Assembly: GCA_012729475.1 (NCBI GenBank)
Contig: JAAYDB010000117.1
Span: 1 to 43,549 of the forward strand
Source of the DNA: Bacteroidota bacterium
GTDB taxonomy: Bacteria > Bacteroidota > Bacteroidia > Bacteroidales > VadinHA17
DNA: 43,549 bases
Direction of reading: 5' to 3'
The notes below the pieces were generated by a model. That model searched no databases. It had not been told where the DNA came from and was given only the letters and a program-made list of their open reading frames with translations. Shown in pieces: positions 26,330 to 35,435 of the stretch (within the stretch, counting starts at the first letter, position 1; each line of letters starts with the position of its first letter). The position numbers and the translations under genes were made by a program.

Positions 26330-27622
26330 TCAAAGGAATAATTGGTTGTAAAATGCTGAAAGATTACCAGCCATATTATCAAGAGACAGTTCAGACCTGA
26401 CTTGCTCTTTTCCTCTCTCACCCATTTCATGTGCTTTTTTCGGGTCTGTAAGCAAGGAAAGTAATCCGGATGATAATTCCTCAACGGTATCAGGAGAATA
26501 AATAATCCCACCTCCGGTCGCATTTAGTATTTCAGGAAATGCTCCGGTTGCAGGCTGAACAACAGGGATCCCTGCATAATTGGCTTCCAGTATATATAAT
26601 CCATATCCGTCATATTTATTTACAGGGACACTTATTATATCAACGGAGTTGAAAAACTCCCTTTTTTTATTACCCATGAAATCCGGAAAAATTCTAACAT
26701 GTTTTTTAAAACCATGTTCTTTTATCTTTTTTATCTGTGACAGAATAAATGGTCTGTCATCATTAGTGTAACCTCCTCCAACATTAAGAGTCAGATCAGG
26801 GATAAGGTTCTTAACTTTCAGATTGATAAAAGAATCGACTATTTTATCGAAACCATTGTTGTAGCTAACCCGGTTGAAAAATCCAATGGATGGGGGATGA
26901 ATATCCTTTTCCTTTTTCGGGCTATAGTCCGGTTCATAACCCATAGGTATAATATGTATTTTATTGTCTGGTATTCCTGTTTTGGAAATAAATAACTGCA
27001 TATAGTAATTACTGGGTGTCACGAAGCCATCAATATTTTTTCCTTCTGCAGCTATCATTTTCCAGGCTTTTTCCCTGTATGGGTCTTCCATTTCTTCAAT
27101 CCAGTCATCTTCGTTCAGTATGGAACAAACGATCTTAACATCCATTCTTTTTTTGATATGTTTTGCTATTCCTGCTATCAGTGCATTAGAAAGATGAATA
27201 ATATCTGGTTTACCTCCTTCCTGGAGATGTTTCACAAGACGGTCTACTTCCTCATCGCGAAAAGCTTTACCACCACCTATCATATCGAGAGTCAGTTCCT
27301 CATAACCTCTTGAGCGTGTCGAACCGGCCATCCTGGAAGCTATTTTGAGCAAGGGACCGGAATCAAGTATTTTATCAAAGAATGAAGGCATATTCCTGAA
27401 AAATCCTACTTTATCCCTTAGAAACATAGAAATAGCTCCAAAAAAGACTTCACTATCATAACCATTCAGCACCTCTTCAGGGCCGGGAGGAAGATACATA
27501 GGAATAGCATTTGCCTTAACACCTTTAACTTTTCTTAGCGCCCTGAGATATAACATGTCGCGATAACAGTTGGCACAATAGAAAGAGTTTCCGGAACCAG
27601 TAATAAGATATACTATCTTCAT
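26330..27622 (-). CDS. GT4-type glycosyltransferase with N-terminal CxxC
   Basis: A 430-residue GT-B glycosyltransferase. The C-terminal donor domain shows SIGFFNRVSYNNGFDKIVDSF near residues 245-265 and the GT4 segment DGYGLYILEANYAGIPVV near 340-357, with Glu in LEANYAG retained. The N-terminus has an uncommon Cys pair, Cys16 and Cys19 in FYCANCYRDM, directly after the first beta strand. I recall similar CxxC-RD starts in uncharacterised GT4 proteins of planctomycetes and relatives, but cannot check that here. There is no signal peptide, so it is cytoplasmic. It lies 111 bp after the propeller gene and 19 bp before the ABC ATPase. Donor and acceptor are unknown. Confidence 0.88.
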   Translation of the reverse strand: MKIVYLITGSGNSFYCANCYRDMLYLRALRKVKGVKANAIPMYLPPGPEEVLNGYDSEVFFGAISMFLRDKVGFFRNMPSFFDKILDSGPLLKIASRMAGSTRSRGYEELTLDMIGGGKAFRDEEVDRLVKHLQEGGKPDIIHLSNALIAGIAKHIKKRMDVKIVCSILNEDDWIEEMEDPYREKAWKMIAAEGKNIDGFVTPSNYYMQLFISKTGIPDNKIHIIPMGYEPDYSPKKEKDIHPPSIGFFNRVSYNNGFDKIVDSFINLKVKNLIPDLTLNVGGGYTNDDRPFILSQIKKIKEHGFKKHVRIFPDFMGNKKREFFNSVDIISVPVNKYDGYGLYILEANYAGIPVVQPATGAFPEILNATGGGIIYSPDTVEELSSGLLSLLTDPKKAHEMGERGKEQVRSELSLDNMAGNLSAFYNQLFL

Positions 27623-27733
27623 GAGGAAATATTCCTGATTTCAAAGTTTATAGCTTGTCATTATTTTATTGGAAGAACATGGAGGAAATTATCATTTTAA
27701 TTCCTGTTTGCATATGTAATCATCATATATTGA

Positions 27734-28849
27734 TTATTTTTTACCAAATGCCAGTAAGCGTCCGTCTTCAGTCAGAAAATAGAATTTACCCTCTGCCACT
27801 GCAGGAGAACTGCTGACAGGAGCACCTGCATTAAAACTCCAAATTTTTTCCCCGTCTTTTAATTCAAGCAAATGTATAAATCCATCAGTACTGCCAAAAA
27901 GAACTTTCCCGGGTGTTATTACTGCAGATCCTGTTATTCTTCCATTAGTCCTGTATTTCCATTTCAACTTACCTGTCATGAGATCAAAACAGTAAAGATA
28001 TTTATCTTCACTGCCTATTATAACACTATTGTAAGCTATTGCCGGAATTGCAATTATAGCTTCTCCGTCTGCTGACATTTCTGTTTTCCATAAAAGCTTT
28101 CCTGCAGACAGGTCGACACAGTATAAAATGCCATCATAATCGCCAAAACATGCTTTCCCACCAGCAAGGGCAGGAGAGGCTGCTATATATGTACCTATTT
28201 CAACAGTGTCTTTCTCTCTTCCGCTTACTGGATCTACTATCCGTATTATACCATCACAACCTCCGAAAACAATATTATTACCCGAAACAGCAGGCGTTCC
28301 GTTAACATAATTATTGGTTTCAAGTTTCCATAAGTATTTTCCTGATGAGGGATCCACACAATGTAGATAATAATCATAACTGCCAAAAATAAGGCCGGAT
28401 CTCTTACTCACCATCCATGTGTTTGCCGAACCTAATATCTGGTTTTCAGTGCTGTATGTCCACTCAATAGTTCCTGTATTTTTGTTAAAAGCCCTCATAT
28501 TACCATCTGTGGAACCTATTATCACTTTATCATTCCAAATAAAAGCAGGTGCTTCAATAATATTCCCTGCCGGAGATTTCCATTTCATTTTTCCATCACT
28601 CCCGACAGCTGTAAGATTTCCTTTATCATCACCGAAAAAGATCATGCTGTTACCAGCTACTGGCGAAGATTTGCTTCTTACACCCGATTTAAAGCTCCAG
28701 AGTAACACAGGTGAATCGGGAATCTCATTCAGGGTATTTCCTGAAAGATCACTTCGTCCTCTAAAAACAGGCCATTCATCTCTGTCAGGTTGAGCTACCG
28801 ACAAAAGAGAGTGGGCAAGAAATATGAGAACAACTATATAATATTTCAT
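27734..28849 (-). CDS. Exported PQQ-type (BamB-like) beta-propeller protein
   Basis: A 371-residue protein with a signal peptide (residues 1-19, ending in LLSVA) and about eight repeats of around 40 residues. Each repeat carries a G-x-L/I-x-W/Y motif, for example NTGTIEWTY, SSGKYLWKL, SAGKLLWKT, MTGKLKWKY. This predicts a complete eight-bladed propeller filling the mature protein. No lipobox is present, so a periplasmic product is likely. PQQ-type repeats alone do not prove that PQQ is bound. It starts 7 bp after the NuoG-like gene and is the fifth PQQ-type propeller of the locus. Confidence 0.9.
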   Translation of the reverse strand: MKYYIVVLIFLAHSLLSVAQPDRDEWPVFRGRSDLSGNTLNEIPDSPVLLWSFKSGVRSKSSPVAGNSMIFFGDDKGNLTAVGSDGKMKWKSPAGNIIEAPAFIWNDKVIIGSTDGNMRAFNKNTGTIEWTYSTENQILGSANTWMVSKRSGLIFGSYDYYLHCVDPSSGKYLWKLETNNYVNGTPAVSGNNIVFGGCDGIIRIVDPVSGREKDTVEIGTYIAASPALAGGKACFGDYDGILYCVDLSAGKLLWKTEMSADGEAIIAIPAIAYNSVIIGSEDKYLYCFDLMTGKLKWKYRTNGRITGSAVITPGKVLFGSTDGFIHLLELKDGEKIWSFNAGAPVSSSPAVAEGKFYFLTEDGRLLAFGKK

Positions 28850-28856
28850 GATAAAA

Positions 28857-29945
28857 TCATTTTTTCATTGTGAGAGCTCCTGTGGGACATACCTTAACAC
28901 ACAAACCAGCCTGCTTACTGAGTATATTCTCAAATTCTTCCGTGAGAGGTTCTGTTATAACTGAAATGAAGCCTCTGTTTACAAAACAAAGAGATGGTGT
29001 TTCACTACTGTCTTCACACACTCTTACACAAAGTCCACATTTTATACATTTACCATTTTCAAAAATAAGGCCGCTACTATGATTGATTTTTTTGGACAGA
29101 GGAGTATTCACAAGCTTCCCTGAAGGATCCTTCACAGCCAGGTCTTCGGCCAGCTTACGCAACTTGCAGTCTTCAGCAGCCCTGCAATCACAATGCATAC
29201 AGTTACCAGCCTCTTTGGAAGCTGACATAAAATCCTTGATCACAGACAATCTCCTTCCGTCGCCGGTACATTCCTTAAGCATCTCCCGTAGCTCAACTTC
29301 CTCAATACGTCCTATTCTTGATGAAAAACGATTTCTTATATGAGATTCACTTTTATTATTGATGTTTTTGTCTTCTTCCTTAAAATGTTCCTTTACAGCC
29401 GCCCTGGCCCTCTCATGAACAATATTATTAAAAATAAAGAGGCGTATATTTCGTATAGATATTGCCTGATCTATTTTTTTCCTTCTGCATGCATTTTCGC
29501 AGTATCCTTTACATTTAATGCATCTTATTTCTTCATGCATTGTCTCTGAACGGACAAGATCTGTTGCAGCTTCAAAATTTTCTTCTACCAGGAATCTGTT
29601 CATCAGAGGAATATTATAGCCTTCAGGGCAAACGATGCGACAAGGAGCTTCACATTCTGCCCTGTGTTCATATAATAGCAATTCCACTGCTTTTTTTCTC
29701 ATTGCAGTTACCTCTTCACCTGATGCTTCAATAATCATTCCATCCTGAGCGAGAGCAGAACATGAGGGTATAAATGTATTCTTCCTGAGATCTTTTACGA
29801 GACATACCATACATGATGAATATGTTTCCACACCTTCTCTGTGACATAGTGTTGGTATCATTACTCCTGCTATTTGTGCAGCCTGAAGTATTGTAGATCC
29901 TTCAGGAACTGATAACTCTGTATTATCGATTTTTAAATTAATCAT
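28857..29945 (-). CDS. NuoG/HydA-like iron-sulfur protein without catalytic domain
   Basis: A 362-residue soluble protein. Residues 1-75 are a [2Fe-2S] domain with Cys34, Cys45, Cys48 and Cys62 (C-x10-C-x2-C-x13-C), as in NuoG and HydA. Residues 95-175 resemble the iron-sulfur segment of the GltD/dihydropyrimidine dehydrogenase family (Cys98, 102, 106, then 142, 145, 149, 153). A further Cys group is 249, 252, 254, 260. The C-terminal ferredoxin has Cys300, 303, 306, 310, but the second motif keeps only Cys349 and Cys353 (GLCVKVCPTGAL). Neither the hydrogenase H-cluster domain nor a molybdopterin domain follows. It overlaps the NuoEF-fusion stop by 8 bp and is probably its electron-transfer partner. 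Confidence 0.87.
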   Translation of the reverse strand: MINLKIDNTELSVPEGSTILQAAQIAGVMIPTLCHREGVETYSSCMVCLVKDLRKNTFIPSCSALAQDGMIIEASGEEVTAMRKKAVELLLYEHRAECEAPCRIVCPEGYNIPLMNRFLVEENFEAATDLVRSETMHEEIRCIKCKGYCENACRRKKIDQAISIRNIRLFIFNNIVHERARAAVKEHFKEEDKNINNKSESHIRNRFSSRIGRIEEVELREMLKECTGDGRRLSVIKDFMSASKEAGNCMHCDCRAAEDCKLRKLAEDLAVKDPSGKLVNTPLSKKINHSSGLIFENGKCIKCGLCVRVCEDSSETPSLCFVNRGFISVITEPLTEEFENILSKQAGLCVKVCPTGALTMKK

Positions 29946-32343
29946 TGATATTAACTATTTCAATAGCATTTTCAGGACATACTACTCTGCAATTATCACA
30001 TTTAGTGCATAGTGTTATATCAATCTCATGCTTTTCATAAGGCTTAAAAGATATAGCATTGACAGGACATTCCTGGAAACATTTTGTGCAGCCTGTACAT
30101 TTGTCAGTCACGACATATTTAATCAGGCTTCTGCATTTTTTTGCCGGACAATAACCTGAAGCATGAGCTTCATATTCTTCCCGGAAGTATTTCAAACCTG
30201 TAAGCACAGGGTTCGGAGCAGTTTTACCCAGAGCACAAAGGCTTCCTTCTTTAACATACCAACACAGTTGCTCTAGTTTTTGGATTTCTGAAAGATCAGC
30301 CTTTCCTTCACTTAGTCGTTCTACTATGTCAAGCATAAGTTTTGTTCCGGTACGGCAGAATGTACATTTTCCGCATGACTGTTTATGAGTGAATGTAAGA
30401 AAATATTTTGCCACATCGACTATACAGTCAGTATCGTCAAGTACCACCATCCCTCCGGATCCCATCATAGCTCCCATTTTTGTTAACTGCTCATAATCGA
30501 TGGGGGTATCTGCCAGAGAGGCAGGGATACAACCTCCGGATGGTCCTCCAATTTGTACTGCTTTGAACTTGCGTCCCTCAGCAACACCATCTCCGATATT
30601 CCGGATTATCTCACGAATAGTTATTCCCATCGGCACTTCAATCAATCCTCCTTTAGATATTTTTCCGGCAAGAGCAAATACCTTTGTACCCTTACTTTCT
30701 TCAGTACCTATTGCTCTGAAAGCATCTGCACCATTCGATATGATCCATGGAACAAGTGCCAGGGTCTCCACATTATTAACAAGTGTGGGCTTATCTTTAT
30801 AGCCTTTCACGGCAGGATAGGGAGGACGCAGATGAGGAGTGCCTCTTTTACCTTCCATGGAAGCTATAAGGGCTGTCTCTTCTCCACAAACAAAGGCACC
30901 TGCTCCTTCAAAGACCCGTATATTAAATGAAAAACCGGTATCCAGTATGTTATTTCCAAGAATGCCATTTTCAGAACACTGTTGTATAGCATTTTTTATT
31001 CTTGCTACAGCAAGAGGGTATTCGGCACGTATATAGAAGATTCCTTCACCTGCACCTGTTGCATAAGCTGCAATTAACATTCCCTCAATTATCCTGAAAG
31101 GAAATGACTCAAGAAGCATCCGGTCCATAAAAGCACCAGGATCTCCTTCATCACCATTACAAACAACATATTTATCACCACTGTTACTTTCTGATAATAT
31201 TTTCCATTTTTTCCCTGTCAGAAATCCTGCTCCTCCACGTCCTCGTAATCCACTATCAGTAATTATCCGGGAAATATCAGATGATTTGTAGTCAAAGAGG
31301 GCTTTTTTGAAAGCTTCATATCCTCCCAGTAATATATATTCATTGAATGAATCGGGAGATAGAATACCGCTATACATAGTGGCAAGCCTAATCTGTTTTT
31401 CAAGAAAATTGTTAACATATTTCTCCCTTAATTCATCGGGAACATTTACAGGGCTTGACAGTTTGTCGTCTGAGACAAAAGTATCGGCAAGATCATATAA
31501 TTTGTGCTTCAATCTGTTATGAAGAGATCCTGGTGTTATGTGTTTAAGCAGGATATCCTCAACCTGTTCTTTTCTTACATTTGTATATCTGTATTTATCG
31601 TTATTTTTCACTATTTCCAGCAAGGGGGTCTGATTACAAACACCAACACAACCAACAGGTTTAATTTTTATATTCAGATCATATTCTTCACGTATCTTAA
31701 GTAGTCCCGAAAGTATTTGCTTACTGCCACCTGCAATACAACATGAGCCCAGGCCTATTCTCACCTCAGCATCATAATTATCGTCGCTTCTGGTCTTATC
31801 CAGGCTTATGTCCTGCTTCTGTACCCTAAGGAAATCCTTTAATATCAGTCCTGTCTGAGTAGGTTTTACATGACCGTATGTCTTATCATCTATTTGAACC
31901 ACCAGAGCCAGGGTGCAACAACCCAGACATGCTACCTCTTCGATTGAGAAAAGACCGTCAGGAGAACTATTATGAAGCTCATCTATATGTAGTTCACGCT
32001 TAAACGATTCAGAAATCAATTGAGAACCCTTCACATGGCATGCTGTACCGGAACAGATCTTAACTATATGCTTACCTACAGGCAGGTGCCGGAATTGTGT
32101 GTAGAATGTAGCAACGCCTGAAAGCTGCCCGGGTGTTACTTCTGTAACTTCACATATACGTTTTAGTGCTTCAGAGGGAAGATAATTAAGCTTCTTCTGT
32201 ACTTCCTGCAATATAATTATAACTTTATCCTTTTGACTGCCGGTAATCCTTACTACAGCATCAACAGCAGCATTTATTGATTCTGTGGTGACAGTCTGAC
32301 AATTGCAATTATTCAATTCAATATTTTTTTCTTCTTTTTTCAA
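29938..32343 (-). CDS. NuoE-NuoF fusion, NAD(P)H-oxidising flavoprotein with ferredoxin tail
   Basis: An 801-residue fusion in this model. Domains in order are a NuoE-like [2Fe-2S] thioredoxin fold (CSGTAC and CLGCC), a second thioredoxin-like domain (GSCCIAGG and GCVGVC), the NuoF core with FMN/NADH motifs GRGGAGFLTGKKW and CNGDEGDPGAFMDR, the SLBB region, the N3-type cluster motif CGKCTFCRTG, and two [4Fe-4S] motifs (CTGCTKCFQECP and CTKCDNCRVVCP). This matches HydB/HndC-type subunits with HndA fused in front. It should oxidise or form NAD(P)H in the cytoplasm. No ATG fits: the only one (32415) overlaps the upstream gene by 76 bp. I chose TTG at 32343, overlapping the upstream TGA; TTG at 32316 is possible. 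Confidence 0.9.
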   Translation of the reverse strand: MKKEEKNIELNNCNCQTVTTESINAAVDAVVRITGSQKDKVIIILQEVQKKLNYLPSEALKRICEVTEVTPGQLSGVATFYTQFRHLPVGKHIVKICSGTACHVKGSQLISESFKRELHIDELHNSSPDGLFSIEEVACLGCCTLALVVQIDDKTYGHVKPTQTGLILKDFLRVQKQDISLDKTRSDDNYDAEVRIGLGSCCIAGGSKQILSGLLKIREEYDLNIKIKPVGCVGVCNQTPLLEIVKNNDKYRYTNVRKEQVEDILLKHITPGSLHNRLKHKLYDLADTFVSDDKLSSPVNVPDELREKYVNNFLEKQIRLATMYSGILSPDSFNEYILLGGYEAFKKALFDYKSSDISRIITDSGLRGRGGAGFLTGKKWKILSESNSGDKYVVCNGDEGDPGAFMDRMLLESFPFRIIEGMLIAAYATGAGEGIFYIRAEYPLAVARIKNAIQQCSENGILGNNILDTGFSFNIRVFEGAGAFVCGEETALIASMEGKRGTPHLRPPYPAVKGYKDKPTLVNNVETLALVPWIISNGADAFRAIGTEESKGTKVFALAGKISKGGLIEVPMGITIREIIRNIGDGVAEGRKFKAVQIGGPSGGCIPASLADTPIDYEQLTKMGAMMGSGGMVVLDDTDCIVDVAKYFLTFTHKQSCGKCTFCRTGTKLMLDIVERLSEGKADLSEIQKLEQLCWYVKEGSLCALGKTAPNPVLTGLKYFREEYEAHASGYCPAKKCRSLIKYVVTDKCTGCTKCFQECPVNAISFKPYEKHEIDITLCTKCDNCRVVCPENAIEIVNIND

Positions 32344-34088
32344 TTTTCTGATATACAATAAAGGTAATCCCTGCCACGAATAAATATCTCTTTTTCTGAA
32401 AAAGCAGGTGTACAATCAGTCGGTTCTCCGATAGTGGGTTCAGCCACCAATATGAATTCCCCGGCAGCTTCAACAATTCTCATCATACCTGTCCTGTCAA
32501 GAAAAAAAACCTTATTATCTGCAATAACAGGAGAGGCATAGAATGATTCCATAAAATAGTGTGTCCAGAGAGTATCGCCAAGGGCCGCATTATAACAGGC
32601 GATCTCGCCGTATCCTGTAGGTACAAAAAGGTATTTGTTAGTTGCAACCGGACTGGCGACATCAGGCGTATACATATTATCTTCCCATATTATTGAAGCA
32701 TTCTCCCCCGGTTTTATTGCTGCTAGTTTGGCATAATCAGTTACAGCATAAACAATTGAACTGTTTAGGGCTACAGAAGGTGCTACATCTCCACTCATAC
32801 ATTCAACCGACCATAGCTCTTCACCAGTGAGAGGATCGAATGCAGTTACATCAGGGTTACCATTAATTATTATCTGAGCTTTTCCATCAAAATGACCTAT
32901 GACAGGAGAGGACCAGACCGGACGTCCTTTCCGGATTGTTTCATAAATAAGTTCTCCTGATCCGATATCGAATCCCATAAGAGAAATCTTTTCGTTGGAA
33001 TCAAACTGAACAGCAAGAATATTGTTATACATGATCAAAGAGGATGCATAACCATATATATTTTCAGGAGTACCAAGGTTTTTTGCCCATTTACGGTTAC
33101 CGTCATGGTCAAGGCATATAAGGTTTCCATTAGCATAGATAGCACAAACACCATATTCATTTACAGCTGCTGTTGAAACGGCAAGTCCTGCATCCGGGTC
33201 CATTTCCGGTAACTCTTCAGGTTCTCCAGGAAGGTCTGAGGCTGATGCAGTCCAGATAATATCCCCGTTATTCTTATCGAGACAATAAACTTCACAGGTT
33301 TTAGCCTCAGCACCGGTGATAAAGATCCTGTCTTTCCATATAACAGGAGAACTCTTTCCCTCTCTGGGAATAATAGTTTTCCATTTTATATTTTTCCCCT
33401 CATCACCGTCCCATTCAGTTGGATAACCTGATCCACCGGCAATTCCACGTCCGTCCACTCCCCTGAAAAATGGGAAATCCGACTCATGGACAACAAATTC
33501 TTCTCCGGAAATTATATAATCATCTGTTTCTTCTTGTGACGTTCCATTTTTGTCTGACCTGAATATACCGGAAAAAACTCCCTGACCACTACGATCATGC
33601 TGTTCAGAACGTAAATCAGGCAGGCTGTCCCTAAGGATAAAAGATGATGCCAGTGCAAGGAAAGTAATAACAGAAGCTGAAATAAATAACAAACGGCGAC
33701 CCATTCTGAGATTTGCAAGCGGATCTTTTTTTTCTCCTGGCACTGATGGCAATACCTTCTCCTGTCCTGAAATAAGCATCTGACAGAGAATGAAAACAGC
33801 TGCTCCTATAAGGAGCAGATAGGAACCAATCTCAATCTGACGCCGTGAAGAAAAATAAGCTTTTCGGGCCATCAGATCAATAGCCCTTATCTGTTCTGCC
33901 AGATCAGCATTATCCGGATTACTGTTATACTGTTCCTGAAGATCCAGTAATACAGGATTATCAAGTGGATCGATCGTTTTTAACTGAATCAGGCTGAACA
34001 ACATGGTTAGTGCAATGATAAGAATGAATATCCCTGATATCATACTTACAATTCTGAGGGCAGATATATCTTTTTCTGTAATCTTCAT
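32340..34088 (-). CDS. Membrane-anchored PQQ-type beta-propeller protein
   Basis: A 582-residue protein with three predicted membrane segments (about residues 12-36, 86-106 and 133-152) followed by a propeller domain from about residue 205 to the end. Propeller-blade motifs include NNGDIIWTA, LTGEELWSV and ALGDTLWTH. The domain opens with FPFFRGVDGRGIAGG, a typical entry strand of these proteins. The topology places the propeller outside the cytoplasmic membrane. It is encoded between the membrane polyferredoxin (7 bp upstream) and the NuoEF fusion, so it may be the structural link between the periplasmic and cytoplasmic parts of the locus. Cofactor content is unknown. Confidence 0.88.
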   Translation of the reverse strand: MKITEKDISALRIVSMISGIFILIIALTMLFSLIQLKTIDPLDNPVLLDLQEQYNSNPDNADLAEQIRAIDLMARKAYFSSRRQIEIGSYLLLIGAAVFILCQMLISGQEKVLPSVPGEKKDPLANLRMGRRLLFISASVITFLALASSFILRDSLPDLRSEQHDRSGQGVFSGIFRSDKNGTSQEETDDYIISGEEFVVHESDFPFFRGVDGRGIAGGSGYPTEWDGDEGKNIKWKTIIPREGKSSPVIWKDRIFITGAEAKTCEVYCLDKNNGDIIWTASASDLPGEPEELPEMDPDAGLAVSTAAVNEYGVCAIYANGNLICLDHDGNRKWAKNLGTPENIYGYASSLIMYNNILAVQFDSNEKISLMGFDIGSGELIYETIRKGRPVWSSPVIGHFDGKAQIIINGNPDVTAFDPLTGEELWSVECMSGDVAPSVALNSSIVYAVTDYAKLAAIKPGENASIIWEDNMYTPDVASPVATNKYLFVPTGYGEIACYNAALGDTLWTHYFMESFYASPVIADNKVFFLDRTGMMRIVEAAGEFILVAEPTIGEPTDCTPAFSEKEIFIRGRDYLYCISEN

Positions 34089-34095
34089 GATTTAT

Positions 34096-35373
34096 CTATC
34101 TTGTTTTTATATCAACAGGACAATATTTAAAACATCGTCCACAACTGTAACATTTACCCTGATGTGGTTTATAACCTGTCCTGTATTTTTTTCTTGTCAT
34201 TTCAAGCAAACCCAAACCCAGTGATAATCCAAGGAATACACCTGCCCATGGAGATGCTTTTTTAAATCTTGATACAACAGATTCTTCAATGGCAAATAGT
34301 TCTTCTTCAGTTTGTCCGGATTCTTTAAAAGCTGAAGCTGCTTCCGATACAGCCTCAACACCCATTATCTGTTCCGCCCTTATCTCTCTGGCGAGTTGTA
34401 CATCCCTGTGAACAGAACTCAGTGCCGGAGCTGCATTATACATAATGAGCCCGCCAGCTATAGTAAAAACGGGTATTAGTGCCAGATAAAGCAAAAAACG
34501 TTTTCGTGACTGAGGAATATCTTCTGTATATTGTCCTACAGTAGAAGGCAGAATAGCATCATAGGGACAGGCGTCTTCTTCACACAGCCTGCAATTAATG
34601 CACTCTGCGGGTGTGATACTAAGGTGTTTCCCTGCAAAACGTGAGAATATATTTAAAAGAACTCCATAAGGACAGAGATAACGGCAGTATGGTCTGTTAA
34701 TAAAGATACCGGCAATAAGAAGCAGTACTCCGAAAATAATCATCGTATATCTGCCATTCAGCCGAAAAATACCTATAAAGGGGTCGTATTTGCAAATAAT
34801 AAACTGACTTTCCATTGCAGCAAACAATACTGCCAGGGCAAGATATGCAAAAGGAATAGCTATCATAACTGATTCAACAGCTTTAGGTAGTTTGACCGGC
34901 CGAAAACCTGTCAGTTCCTGGATAGCTCCAAGTGGACAAACAGCTGCACAGAAGACCCTGCCGAAAAGGAGTGCAAAAAACAAAGGAATAAGGAAAAATA
35001 ACAGTGCGGTAAGAGGAATAGTATAAGTGTTGTTAAAAAGCGCCAATGCTACATTCTGAACTGAACCAACAGAACATATACAGCCTTGACGAAAGAATCC
35101 AAAATACACAAGTGAAAAAACAGACATCCATATAAGCCCCCTGCGAGATCTTTTCTTTATTGCCAGCCATGAGGTAATTGAAAGAGCAGATATTAAAGCA
35201 ACAACATCTATATAATCCCAGGTATGAGATCTCTGAAGAGGCAATTGATTCTCCGGATATTCATAATCTGTCTGAAATTCAGGACGAGGAAACCTTTCCT
35301 GGGCAAATAATCCGGCAGTAATAAAAAGCAGCAGTGTCAGTAACACGATATAATGAATACTTCGTTTTGTCAT
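34096..35373 (-). CDS. Membrane polyferredoxin, NapH/NosR-like
   Basis: A 425-residue protein with an N-terminal leader (residues 7-24), about six further membrane segments, paired CxxxCP motifs at Cys142/Cys146 and Cys230/Cys234, and a Cys98/Cys100 pair. A [4Fe-4S] motif lies at Cys258, 261, 264 and 269, and a final one at Cys408, 411, 414, 418 (CYSCGRCFKYCP). The CxxxCP pairs in membrane helices are the hallmark of NapH, MauN, CcoG and the NosR C-terminus, which pass electrons across or along the membrane. It follows the NapG-like ferredoxin by 62 bp, giving a napGH-like pair. No nap, nos or mau catalytic genes are present, so its partner must differ. Confidence 0.88.
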   Translation of the reverse strand: MTKRSIHYIVLLTLLLFITAGLFAQERFPRPEFQTDYEYPENQLPLQRSHTWDYIDVVALISALSITSWLAIKKRSRRGLIWMSVFSLVYFGFFRQGCICSVGSVQNVALALFNNTYTIPLTALLFFLIPLFFALLFGRVFCAAVCPLGAIQELTGFRPVKLPKAVESVMIAIPFAYLALAVLFAAMESQFIICKYDPFIGIFRLNGRYTMIIFGVLLLIAGIFINRPYCRYLCPYGVLLNIFSRFAGKHLSITPAECINCRLCEEDACPYDAILPSTVGQYTEDIPQSRKRFLLYLALIPVFTIAGGLIMYNAAPALSSVHRDVQLAREIRAEQIMGVEAVSEAASAFKESGQTEEELFAIEESVVSRFKKASPWAGVFLGLSLGLGLLEMTRKKYRTGYKPHQGKCYSCGRCFKYCPVDIKTR

Positions 35374-35435
35374 TTTGATTCTTTTCCTGATTTTTTACAT
35401 CAACTAGAAGGGATATACATAAATAGAAAATTTTG

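Noticed and set aside
30500-30930. Overlapping 100- and 125-codon open frames on the plus strand
   Set aside because: They are shadows of the NuoF core on the opposite strand, whose motifs are unmistakable.
28857-32343. [FeFe]-hydrogenase (HydABC) locus
   Set aside because: The subunits resemble HydB/HydC and the front part of HydA, but no H-cluster domain is encoded anywhere in the window.
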